Positions 54,978 through 64,000 of a stretch of DNA of 64,000 nucleotides are shown one piece after another. The notes under the pieces are model-generated. The model had not been told where the DNA came from, did no database searches, and was given only the letters and a program-made list of their open reading frames with translations. Source of the DNA: Castor canadensis (taxonomy: Eukaryota; Chordata; Mammalia; Rodentia; Castoridae); the NCBI RefSeq assembly GCF_047511655.1, contig NC_133395.1, forward strand, positions 75,572,158 to 75,636,157, written 5' to 3'. Positions within the stretch are counted from its first letter, which is position 1, and each line of letters opens with the position of its first letter. The position numbers and the translations under genes were made by a program.

Positions 54978-56380
54978 AATAAAACTAGGTTCATAAAAGC
55001 ACCTCATACCTAGGTGCACCAGCTAGTCAGTGAGCTTAGGTCCTGGGTAGAGCTTGGCCCACGGGCCGAGGCTCTCACCAGGAGGCTGCGCTCTGCTCAT
55101 AGCAACCAGTAGGGCCCTCAGCATTCCAGGGACAAACAGGCCAATCTTGGTTTTCCACTATTTTCGTTTCTCTCTTTGGGGAAAGTACATACCTAGCAGC
55201 TAAGGGCCTTCGCCATTTCCTCACCAAACCCTAATTTGGGTACATTTCAGAGATGGTTGTAGGAGTATGAAACACTTTAGCATTGCAAATCCAGAGAGAT
55301 CACCTCAAAACACACTATGTTCTCACATAGGAATTAAGGACTCGGAGAAGTAGGCACCATGGTACAATCTTAGAGCCATGTGTTGGCAGAGTGGACCAGA
55401 ATCTGGTGTAGCCAGCTCCTCTGGGGGCCTTTCCCAGACAGACTTCCCACAATCTGGTCTGTCTTGGCTCCACCTGGTTGTCTGTCTTTGGTCCTCTTGG
55501 TCTCTCCTTTGAAAAGCCATGACCAAGTGTCGTCCAGGAAAGAATAGCAGCCTGGCCACACATGATTCACTCATGTGTTCATTTGGCATTGGATGGTCCT
55601 GACTCAGTTCATGCACAGGGAACCTATGAGTGGTACTAAGACTGGGGGCCTCTGCTCCCACGCTTCTATCCAGGGCCCTGACAACAGCCAGGAGAGTGGC
55701 ACAGATCTGTGACAGGTGCTCTGCAGGAACAAGACTCAGCACAGAGCCTGTGGGGTGCTTCTGCAAGGCCAGGGGCCAGGGTGGCTCTTTGCAGCAGCAG
55801 CAATTGTTTAATTTGAGATCTTGGGATGAAGCAGGGCCCCGGCCACCAACACCAGGGGCTGGCCTTTTACTAAGGTGCTGTGGGAAGCCACCAAGAGAGT
55901 GCTAATGCTGCCTCATCCAGTCCAACTGCCCTCTGCTCTGGGACCAGGCTGAAAAGACACCTGACACAGCTGAGGCCAGGAACAGAGGCTCAGCCAGGCC
56001 TGTCCTGCCAGCCCATGCAAGTCACAAGGCCCAGGCTGATGTCATGAGGCCAGGAGGTGCAGAACTCTTGGTAAGAAGGAAAGAGTGACTGCAAGCAATG
56101 GTCCAGCCTCAACCAGGAGAAAGCCGGGAGCCAGAGCCTGGTAGGGCGATGGCTGCAGTTGTTCAAAGGAGGATAATGGCGAGATGGCCTTGACTGAGGG
56201 TCTGAGGAGGATTGGGAATATTTGGGAGGTGAAGTTAGTATGGCCCCTGTCAAAGGGGGGGGGGTGGGGAGAGGCACCTTCATGGTTTTGAAGTGGATCA
56301 TTGTGTGGACAGTGTTCCAACTTACTGACGGCTGTTTGGCCATGTTGATGGTGCTTGTGACCAATCCACATGGACATGAC
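54978..56380. other. Unassigned DNA
   Basis: No repeat or exon recognised. The 147-codon minus-strand frame at 55323-55766 overlaps others and has no domain. A G9 run lies near 56257-56265. Confidence 0.35.
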
Positions 56381-56394
56381 AAAGAGGTGGTTGG

Positions 56395-57342
56395 AAGATT
56401 AACTCAAAATGGATCAAGGATCTTAATATCAGACCCCAAACTCTAAAGTTGATACAGGAAAGAGTAGGAAATACTCTGGAGTTAGTAGGTATAGGTAAGA
56501 ACTTTCTCAATGAAACCCCAGCAGCGCAGCAACTAAGAGATAGCATAGATAAATGGGACCTCATAAAGCTAAAAAGCTTCTGTTCATCAAAAGAAATGGT
56601 CTCTAAACTGAAGAGAACACCCACAGAGTGGGAGAAAGTATTTGTCAGCTACACATCAGATAAAGGACTGATAACCAGAATATATAGAGAACTTAAAAAA
56701 CTAAATTCTCCCAAAACTAATGAACCAATAAAGAAATGGGCAAGTGAACTAAACAGAACTTTCTCAAAAGAAGAAATTCAAATGGCCAGAAAACACATGA
56801 AAAAATGCTTACCATCTCTAGCAATAAAGGAAATGCAAATTAAAACCACGCTAAGATTCCACCTCACCCCTGTTAGAATAGCCATCATCAGCAACACTAC
56901 CACCAACAGGTGTTGGCAAGGATGCGGGGAAAAAGGAACCCTCTTACACTGCTGGTGGGAATGTAAACTAGTACAACCACTCTGGAAAAAAATTTGGAGG
57001 CTACTTAAAAAGCTAGACATCGATCTACCATTTGATCCAGCAATACCACTCTTGGGGATATACCCAAAAGACTGTTACTCCAGAGGCACCTGCACACCCA
57101 TGTTTATTGCGGCACTATTCACAATAGCCAAGTTATGGAAACAGCCAAGATGCTCCACTACTGACGAATGGATTAAGAAAATGTGGTATCTATACACAAT
57201 GGAATTTTATGCAGCCATGAAGAAGAACGAAATGTTATCATTCACTGGTAAATGGATGGAATTGGAGAACATCATTCTGAGTGAGGTTTTCCTGGCCCAA
57301 AAGACCAAAAATCGTATGTTCTCCCTCATATGTGGACATTAG
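56395..57342 (+). pseudogene. L1 ORF2 C-terminal fragment, open
   Basis: An uninterrupted frame of about 315 codons from the L1 5' junction to the natural ORF2 stop. It covers the part downstream of the reverse transcriptase: a [10 protein letters not shown] block, a KKWASELNR block, the Cys/His-rich segment (CWQGCGEKGTLLHCWWEC) near 56907-56970 and the final IKKMWYLYTMEFYAAMK block. It lacks the endonuclease and the FADD catalytic centre, so it is not an active enzyme. The frame has no authentic start; the first Met-like codon is a TTG at 56449. Compared with the copy at 35572-37650 it lacks three residues near 57075 and both of that copy's nonsense codons. Confidence 0.95.
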
Positions 57343-57719
57343 CTCAAGGGCAAACACAACAAGGGGATTGGACTATGAGCACATGATAAAAGCGAGAGCA
57401 CACAAGGAAGGGGTGAGGATAGGTAAGACGCCTAAAAAACTAGCTAGCATTTGTTGCCCTTAACGCAGAGAAACTAAAGCAGATACCTTAAAGCAACTGA
57501 GGCCAATAGGAAAAGGGGAACAGGTACTAGAGAAAAGGTTAGATCAAAAAGAATTAACCTAGAAGGTAACACCCACACACAGGAAATCAATGTGAGTCAA
57601 TGCCCTGTATAGCTATCCTTATCTCAACCAGCAAAACCCCTTGTTCCTTCCTATTATTGCTTATACTCTCTCTACAACAAAATTAGAAATAAGGGCAAAA
57701 TAGTTTCTGTTGGGTATTG

Positions 57720-57782
57720 AGGGGGGGGAGAGGGAGGGGGCAGAGTGGGTGGTAAGGGAGGGGGTGGGGGCAGTGGGGAGAA
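57720..57782 (+). repeat. G-rich tract in the L1 3' UTR
   Basis: Many G runs of three or more separated by A or T. The matching C-rich strand is at 35125-35200 in the other L1. Purine-rich, quadruplex-prone 3' UTR tracts are a known feature of mammalian L1s. Confidence 0.9.
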
Positions 57783-57900
57783 ATGAACCAAGCGTTGTAT
57801 GCACATATGAATAATAAAAGAAAAAGGAAAAAAAAAAGAAGGGTTGGGTTGTGGGGCTGGAGTTCCAAGGGGGCAGGGGTGAGGTCACCCACTTACCTGC

Positions 57901-58247
57901 TGCTGAGGTTTGGATGTAGTTTGTACCCCATGGGTTCATGTGTTAAAAACTTGGACCCCAGGGTGGTCCAGGGGAGGTGGGATCCCATGGGAGATCGTGG
58001 GACCCTGGGAGCTCACAGAATGAATTGTCCTAAGAGAAAGCATGGCTCTTGAATTCTGCTCTAGCTTCCTGGTTGGCAAGGTGACCTCTCCCTTTGCCAT
58101 CTGCCACGAGGTCCTCACCAGAGCATAGCTGGTGTTGGTGCCATGCCCTTGGTCTCCAGAACAGTGAGCCAAATTGAACTCTGTGCTTTGTAAAGTTAGT
58201 CTGTCGTGGGGTATTTTATTATGGTAATGGAAAGCAGATTAATACAC
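57901..58247 (+). mobile_element. MaLR (MST/MLT1-like) LTR, forward
   Basis: 'gctgaggtttggatgtagtttgtaccccatgggttcatgtgttaaaaacttgg', 'gcatagctggtgttggtgccatgcccttgg' and 'cagaacagtgagccaaattgaac...gcagattaataca' show the complete forward order. Confidence 0.92.
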
Positions 58248-58663
58248 CTGCCTTTGTGCCCATCCCTGTGTTCCTTTCAGAAGAGGAGAATTTCTGAACA
58301 TTTGATGCCGTGGGGTAGGGAGAACTGTGGCTTTTAAATAGGAAAGTGTGAAGGTGAAATATAGGTAATGTTTTCAGAGGTACTCATAGTTTCATGTTCT
58401 CAGTGCTTGTGTAGGAACATTCAGATCAAGCAGGGGAGGCCTCTGAAGAGCAGCTGTCTGGGATGGGGTGTTACGACCCAGCAGTGAGCAGGCCTGAGGA
58501 GGGCTGTGCCCACACAGGTGAGGCAGCAGCTGCCAACAGGGAGACTGGTCCAAGTGAGCACATTCAGGATAATGGAGACCAGGCTTCTCACTGTTGGGGA
58601 AAGGAGGTACCGACATGGAGGGAGAAAACTAGACGTATACTTAGAATTGGAGGCATTTGTGGG
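58248..58663. other. Unassigned DNA
   Basis: No repeat or exon recognised. Confidence 0.35.
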
Positions 58664-58903
58664 ATTTGGTTTTCTATAGCTAGTGCAATTAGGCTGCTTG
58701 GGCTGCCCTATGACAATACAGACTGGTGGTTTAGATGACAGATCTTTATTTTCTCACAGTTCTGGAGGCTGGAAGCCCATATGCAGGGTGCCACATCAGG
58801 CCTGGTTTGGGGAGACGGCTCTATTCTTATTTGTTCACAGTTCTCTTCTTTCTGTATCCTCCCATGGCCTTTCCTCTGTGAGTGTGAATGGAGAAAGAAA
58901 GAA

Positions 58904-58936
<33 letters not shown>

Positions 58937-58941
58937 TCTGG

Positions 58942-59145
58942 GGTCTTTTTTGGCAGCACTGGGGTTTGAACACAAGAACTTGTGCTTGGTAGACGGGTGC
59001 TGAACCATGCCTTAGCAAAAATTGCCTTAGTTGGTTTTTGAGATAGGGTCTCACACTTTTGTCTGGGCCAACCTCAGACTGTGATCCTCCTACCTCTGTC
59101 TGCCAAGTAGCTGGGATTACAGGCATGCCCCAGTATGCCCAGTCC
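58942..59145 (-). mobile_element. Composite SINE, reverse
   Basis: Reversed ID-like unit ('gcagcactggggtttgaacacaag') then a reversed B1-like unit ('ttttgagatagggtctcacac...agtagctgggattacaggc'). Confidence 0.9.
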
Positions 59146-59199
59146 TTTCCTTCTTATAAAGACACTAGTCTTATTGAATTAGGTCCCTACCTTTATGAC

Positions 59200-59394
59200 T
59201 TTTTTTTTTCGTGGTACTGGGGCTTGACCTCAGGGCCTACCCCTTGAGCCACTCTACCAGCCCCTTTTTTGACATGGGTGTTTTGAGATAGGGTCTTGTG
59301 AACTATTTGCCCGGGGCTGGCTTCAAACTGCAATCCTCCTGATCTCTGCCTCCTGAGTAGCTTGGATTACAGGTGTGAGCCACCGGTGTCCAAC
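59200..59394 (-). mobile_element. Composite SINE, reverse, younger-looking
   Basis: 'cgtggtactggggcttgacctcagggcc', 'gccactctaccagcccc' then 'ttttgagatagggtcttgtgaac...gagtagcttggattacaggtgtgagccaccgg'. Closer to the local consensus than its neighbour at 58942. Confidence 0.92.
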
Positions 59395-59520
59395 TTACCT
59401 TTATGACTTTTAATTACCTCCCTAAAGATCTTTCTCCAAATACAGTCCCATATCAAGGAGTTAGGGCTTCAGCATAGGGATTTGTGGGGCAGGGGGCAGA
59501 TAGGATTCAGTGCATAACAG

Positions 59521-59665
59521 ATAAATACAGGAATAAATATACCTATAAATATGTACATGAATCTGTCTGCATTTATATTTATACCTGTGTAGCTGTATCT
59601 ATATCATAGATAGATAGATGTCTTTGTATCTTTGCATATCTAGCTATATATCTATATCACTGGTT
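59521..59665. repeat. AT-rich degenerate (TATC/AGAT)n region
   Basis: Tandem-like 'atagatagatag' (59608-59620) and 'tctatatc' units embedded in AT-rich DNA. Confidence 0.8.
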
Positions 59666-59689
59666 GTCACCACTCTGTCAGGGGACCAC

Positions 59690-60130
59690 AGAGAACATCA
59701 TCAAGAATAGAACAAGTCAAAATTTTGTGCTACCTGATAGGATACAATGGGAGCCCAGAATCACAATTGTGACATTCCTGTCAAAGATGCCTAATCTTTA
59801 TGTCATCACAACAATACATCAACAACCTAATTTGAGAGACATTCTGCAAAACACCAGGCCTGTCATCTTCAAAAGTGTCAATGTCCTGATAGTTGAGGAA
59901 AGGCTGAGGAAATGTCCCAGACTTTAGGAACCAAGGAGTGAGGACAGCAGAGGGCAACTTGTGGTCCATGACCCAGTCTTTCCTGTAGAGCAGAGTGGTA
60001 GTCAACCTTGGACCAGGCTGGGGTACTAATGCACCGGTGTTAATTTCCTGGTGCTAATGTCCGAGTGTGGTTACTTAGCGAGTGTCCTTATTTGTAGGAT
60101 ATGCACAAGAAAGTAGTTAAGGGTAAGTGC
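59690..60130 (+). mobile_element. Old L1 (L1ME-like) 3' UTR
   Basis: 'gagagacattctgcaaaacaccaggcctgtcatcttcaaaagtgtcaatgtc', 'gaggaaatgtcccagacttt' and 'gtgttaatttcctggtgctaatg...gtgtggttac' follow the L1ME 3' UTR in order. Confidence 0.8.
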
Positions 60131-60664
60131 ACCAGGTCAGCTGTGGGTGTTTGTTCTCAATAACCAGAAGCAAAATCAGCAACTTGAACTGAGCTGATAG
60201 GTCATGACCCTCATAAAAAGCTAAGGAATATTTTATCCAGAGTTCCTAAATCACAGAGCTGAAAAACCATTTACATAAACTATCTCTGTTTTGTAGACAA
60301 GGAGGTTCAGGACAGCTAGCTAGTGAGAGAGCCCGACCTAGCGTCCTTGTTTTCTGTGGCCTGGACTAGGTTCAGAACAGTTCAGTGGGTGTTGGGGGTA
60401 CCAAGGGAAAAGGAATCAGGAAAGTCATTCATGGGGTGCTAGAAGACAGGAAAAGAACAGGGTCACTGATAAGATTTGGATAGAGGGTCTTTCAAATTGA
60501 TGCCAAATCTTAGCGTGCTTCTGTGAAAATATGCAAATTGACTATACAGTACCTTCACTCTATAAATTAATATTTGAATTAAAAAAATAAAAACAAAGCA
60601 AAAACAACCCTAGCAGCATTTAAAAATTTTAAGTAATATAAAAAACATAAACAAGCAAGTTTTG
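60131..60664. other. Mostly unassigned, with a MIR core
   Basis: A MIR core lies at about 60275-60345 ('ctctgttttgtagacaaggaggttcaggac'). A/T-rich tail-like sequence lies at 60575-60660. Confidence 0.45.
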
Positions 60665-60665
60665 T

Positions 60666-61090
60666 TTTAGTCTATTTTCCGTTGCTATAATGAAATACCT
60701 GAGGTTAAGTATAGTAAAGAGAAGAGGTTTTTCAGCTCACAGTTTTGGAAGCTGAAGGTTCAAGATTAAGCAGCCTCATCTGTCCATCCTCTGGTGAGGG
60801 CCTGCTTGGCTGTATCATAACATGTTGGAGAAGAAGAAAGAAGCAGCCTCAGGTGAAAGGAGACAAATGAGAGGAATTACCTTATTTTATAACAATCCAC
60901 CCTTGTAAGAATTAGCTGGGGTCCTTAGAGAACTGCACTAATCCCTTCCAAGGGCACACCTCCAATGACCTGACCACCTGCCACTAGGTCTAGCCTCTCA
61001 AAGGTTCCATCACCTGTCCACATTGCCCCCATGGAGAGTAAGCTACTAACACCTGAATCCTGGGGTACACACACAAACCACAGCACCCAT
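60666..61090 (-). mobile_element. MaLR-type LTR, reverse
   Basis: 'tttagtctattttccgttgctataatgaaatacctgagg', 'gctcacagttttggaagctgaaggttc', 'ctctggtgagggcctgcttggctgtatcataacatg' and a 'caaaggttccatcacctg' end show the full reversed order. Confidence 0.92.
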
Positions 61091-61984
61091 GGGAACAACC
61101 CCTGTTGGCTCTTAGGCCCTTTTTACACATGTCCAATTTACACACAACTTAACATACATGTCGTAGATTTTGTATGTCAGTGGACATGGATCTCTGTGGG
61201 ATGGACACTTTGCTAGAATGTTCTGGCAGCAACTTCTTGGCTCTACTCTGCTTGGTTGGCACTTCTGCCTTTCCAGTTGTGGACTATTCTAGATAGTTCC
61301 CCCAGGCCTACATCGCCATTTTTAATGTTTATCATTATCATGGGTTTTTAGACAATTCTGGTATATGGACACCATAATCCACTTAAGTGATCCCTGTGGT
61401 GGTAAGGATTTAGCTTTTTCCCCCTTGAGCTAGTATAAACAATTCTGAGACATGGCCACCGTACATTTATAACACATTTCTAGATGCGTGTCCATGCACT
61501 GAATTTCCTTAAATTGTTCTTAATGAACAAACATGGAGCCCAAAGGCAACACAGGTGACCACTCACAGCTGACACCAGCAGCCCGGTAGTCTGAGCTGGT
61601 GGCCATCTTCAGTTATTGAAACTAGAAAAGCTCCAGGGTGAGAATTTCCTGCAGGTCATCCTCTGGGCTTCCATGCTTCCAGACCTGGCTGTGCACTCCC
61701 ACCTCTCAAGATAGCTGTCCACTATGGGACATGCATATCCAAGGCCTCACTCCATGGGACTCTTGCCCTACAGGTCTGAGTTGCCTCCTGGTGATTCTCC
61801 AAGCATGTCTGATTCCTCTTCCATTTGTTAAAGATGGATGTAATTGTTCTTCCCTCAGAGGCTTTATTTTATACCCCAATGCTCCTAAAATTCTTTATCA
61901 CTTTACATGATTTTATAAGAAGAAAAGAACAGAACATTCAAAATGGCTGTCATTGAGCCTCTCCTCTGGCTCTGTCACAAACAT
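61091..61984. other. Unassigned DNA, possibly old LINE in part
   Basis: 61290-61500 ('gactattctagatagttcccccagg', 'gagctagtataaacaattctgag') has old-L1-like flavour without a firm anchor. The open frame at 61638-61910 has no domain. Confidence 0.35.
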
Positions 61985-62112
61985 TTACATGTTTGGTAGG
62001 GTTGAATTCACATATCAGGAAGCCTAAGCACAGAGAAGCTAAGTAACCTGCCCTAGGTCACCCAGTTAGCAAGCGATGAATGTGGATCAAACTCAAGCTG
62101 CCTATCTCTGAG
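61985..62112 (+). mobile_element. MIR SINE fragment
   Basis: 'gcctaagcacagagaagctaagtaacctgccctaggtcacccagttagcaagcgatgaa' is the MIR 3' core. Confidence 0.85.
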
Positions 62113-62540
62113 ATTTGGGGTAGGGATCTCCTCAGGAGTCTCTGGCAAGTGTCTCCCACCAGCTGAGGCAAGTCACCTTAGGTACCAGGTGTAAGTGCTA
62201 AGCAGCAGTGGGGGATGGTGTGCCATGGTCAAGGAATCTGGACAGGGAATCATAGGCATTGACTATAGGTGAGGACTGCACCTATTTATAGTTCGAAATC
62301 CCAAGAGAGGCTGTGATTGGCTCAGCTTAGGTCCCACCCCTGCATCAACCCTGGGAAAAGTCAGTCCACAGACTCCAGGGTCCTGGTAGGGCAGAACCCC
62401 ATTGTGATGAGGCCTGGCTACTGTCTTTTCACGGGATCCTTAGGTGACTCTAAGACCAGCTAGCTTCCACCTACTTCTTTGTCTACGGATTCAGGATAAC
62501 CTGGGGACATTTAGAAAATACAGTGTCACCCTTAGAGACC
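62113..62540. other. Unassigned DNA
   Basis: No repeat or exon recognised. Confidence 0.35.
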
Positions 62541-62544
62541 CTCA

Positions 62545-62765
62545 CTCAGATTTTTTGTTTGTTTGTGGCACTGGGTATTGAACTCAGGGCCTCATGCTTG
62601 GTAAGCAAGACTATTACTTGAGCCACATCCCCAGTCCTTTGGCTTTTAGTTTGTTTTTCTGATAGGGTCTCATGCTTTTGCCTGGATGGGTCTTGGACGG
62701 TGATCCTCTTGTCTCCACTTCCTGTGTAGCTTAAATTACAGGCATGTACTTCCATGCCTGGCCTT
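62545..62765 (-). mobile_element. Composite SINE, reverse
   Basis: Tail 'ttttttgtttgtttg', reversed ID-like unit ('gcactgggtattgaactcagggcctcatgcttgg', 'ttgagccacatccccagtcc') and reversed B1-like unit ('ttctgatagggtctcatgc...ttacaggcatgtac'). Confidence 0.95.
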
Positions 62766-63594
62766 ATTCAGGTCTTAAGAGTGGATAGCTCTGCTTAGAA
62801 ACTTAGTCCTTGAATTTGGTTTTGGGCGTGAGACCCATGGCTCCCCAGGCTTATGTTCCCTGCCCCACCACTCTGGATAATTCTGTATATGCCCACATGC
62901 ATTTTTTCTGATTTTTTTCAAGAGTCCAAGCCTACAAACTCTTAATAACCATAGCTCTAGATGAACTAAATTGATGAGCCAAGCTTTGCTGGGTTTAGTT
63001 GCTTAGCTGGCTCAGACAACATATCCTACACTTGCTCTGCCCACATTTCTTTTCTCGTTTCATAGCGATCACACCAATACACTGCTGGACAAAAATGCAG
63101 TACTGCGTTCAATGGCATCCCTTGGTCTACTAGCATTCTCCATTTAAAAAATTTTTTGTGTCTGATTTTAACTTTATAACCCATCATAGGCTCCTCATGG
63201 AACCTCTTTCTTTACTGTTGCTCATAAGTCATCTGCTTAGTATTCAGGTCTAGAATTGCCTTGTAATTGATGGAGAGCTTAAGACTCTTACTTATTTTGC
63301 TCTCAGAAGCAGAGGGCTCAGTTAATAATTCTCTTCCGTTCATGGCAAACTTTATCATTGGCTCCTGCAGGGCCCCTCCCATAGAGTCAGCTATTTATTC
63401 TTGCATGGGTGTGTTCCTTGCCTTTTACTCCCCACTTCCTTCCCCTACTTCTCACAGGCTACCATTCTAATGTGCTTGATGTATGTTGCTATCATCCATG
63501 CCTCATCAAAAATGTAGTGTTGAATATGCACATATAATTAAATGCACAAATAATTGACTGTGATTAAATATTCACGTATGCCCTGTACATCATT
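62766..63594. other. Unassigned AT-rich DNA
   Basis: No repeat or exon recognised; may include old LINE sequence. Confidence 0.35.
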
Positions 63595-63597
63595 GTC

Positions 63598-63692
63598 ATT
63601 GTGTGTGTGTGTGTGTGTGCACGCACTGCTGAAGATGGAACCCAGGGCCTGGAGGTACCATCAGTACAATGAACAGTGTCCCCAGCCCTGCT
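63598..63692 (-). mobile_element. ID-like SINE, reverse, with (TG)n tail
   Basis: A (TG)10 run at 63600-63619 replaces the usual reversed tail; 'gctgaagatggaacccagggcctggagg' and 'gtccccagccc' mark a diverged reversed ID-like unit. Confidence 0.75.
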
Positions 63693-63711
63693 TCTTGTTT
63701 TCTAGATTCAG

Positions 63712-63782
63712 CAATATATAAATATATATATACATATACATATATGCATATATATACACACAGACACATATATGCATATTTT
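63712..63782. repeat. (TA/TATG/CATA)n low-complexity tract
   Basis: Alternating TA with CA and TG steps over about 70 bases, between two reversed SINEs. Confidence 0.9.
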
Positions 63783-63928
63783 ATTTTTTTGGTGGTTCTG
63801 GGATTTGAACTCAGGGCCTTATGCTTGCTAGGCAAGTGCTCTACTGCTTGAACACTATTTCAGCCATTTTTCGTGTGTTGGGTATTTTTGAGATAAGGTC
63901 TCAAGAACTCTTTGCCCAGGGTGTGCCT
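63783..63928 (-). mobile_element. Composite SINE, reverse
   Basis: 'ttggtggttctgggatttgaactcagggccttatgcttgctaggcaagtgctctactgc' (ID-like, reversed) then 'tttttgagataaggtctcaagaac' (B1-like, reversed and truncated). The last 70 bases of the window are unassigned. Confidence 0.93.
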
Positions 63929-64000
63929 CTCCCACTTGTACCTATCCATCCCCCATGGCTGGACATCTGTTTCCACAAATAGACCCTCAGTGAGCCCCGT

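Larger units (their letters stand above)
56381..57848 (+). mobile_element. Young L1 LINE, strongly 5'-truncated
   Basis: L1 body 56395-57834: C-terminal ORF2, 3' UTR with a long G-rich purine tract (57720-57782) and an A-rich tail. Flanked by a likely imperfect duplication, 56381-56394 (aaagaggtggttgg) and 57835-57848 (aaagaagggttggg). It is the same family as the minus-strand copy at 35080-37650, so the two form an inverted pair about 19 kb apart. Confidence 0.94.
58664..59520 (-). mobile_element. MaLR (MLT1-like) LTR, reverse, carrying two SINEs
   Basis: Left part 58664-58940 ('gctagtgcaattaggctgcttgggctgccctatgac', 'tattttctcacagttctggaggctggaagcc') and right part 59395-59520 ('tccctaaagatctttctccaaatacagtc', 'ggagttagggcttcagcatagggatttg', 'gattcagtgcataaca') join into one reversed LTR. 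A GAAA/GA repeat at 58890-58936 and two SINEs lie between them. Confidence 0.88.

Noticed and set aside
56449..57342. A 297-codon open frame as a host gene
   Set aside because: It is the C-terminal part of L1 ORF2, with flanking L1 3' UTR, A-tail and likely target-site duplication.
59521..59665. CRISPR-like or satellite array
   Set aside because: Degenerate TATC/AGAT units with no spacers or fixed repeat length; ordinary low-complexity DNA.
63598..63928. Small proteins with Tyr/Ile/His repeats
   Set aside because: Translations of (TA/TATG)n and (TG)n tracts between reversed SINEs.

Overview
This window looks like 64 kb of rodent nuclear DNA, and the repeats point to a beaver (Castor) or close castorimorph relative. 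The main clue is a family of young composite SINEs with a 7SL/B1-like head and a tRNA/ID-like tail (clearest at 44612-44826, 51553-51645 and 27034-27135). Together with the two young L1 copies these match my memory of Castor repeats; no database was searched. Nothing looks bacterial, viral or plasmid-like: there are no operons, no dense open reading frames and no CRISPR array. I find no host protein-coding exon I can defend, so the window is either intergenic or lies inside a long intron.

Layout. 1-7.4 kb: mostly unassigned single-copy DNA with an ERVL-like LTR, SINEs, a TG repeat and a 23-A run. 7.4-8.6 kb: remnant of a non-autonomous MaLR retrotransposon (LTR, internal part, partial LTR). 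8.7-14.1 kb: an L2 tail, an old reverse-oriented L1 (ORF2, ORF1 and 5' parts) broken by an LTR and a SINE, then a long ancient repeat. 15-22.4 kb: MIRs, several MaLR LTRs, and a processed RPL29 pseudogene sitting inside one of them. 22.4-35 kb: two Tigger-type DNA transposons, MER5A, MIRs, SINEs and LTRs with long unassigned stretches. 35.1-37.7 kb: a young 5'-truncated L1 on the minus strand with a clear target-site duplication. 37.7-56.4 kb: SINEs, a nested ancient repeat, many MaLR LTRs (one holding a 125-bp polypurine tract), MIRs, a third Tigger piece and a GC-richer single-copy stretch near 40-41.4 kb. 56.4-57.8 kb: a second young L1 on the plus strand. 57.9-64 kb: further LTRs, an L1ME-like tail and SINEs.

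The readable protein-level content is L1 ORF2: a reverse-transcriptase part with its FADD catalytic motif at 37291-37302, two C-terminal parts, and remnants of an old L1. The only recognisable host gene sequence is the dead RPL29 retrocopy. There is no set of genes working together; the window is a layered record of transposon insertions. Nested insertions and target-site duplications give relative ages. The stretches most worth comparing with other rodents are 5.8-6.8, 13.8-14.0, 26.0-26.6, 31.4-31.7 and 39.9-41.4 kb. I did not find a new biological system here.
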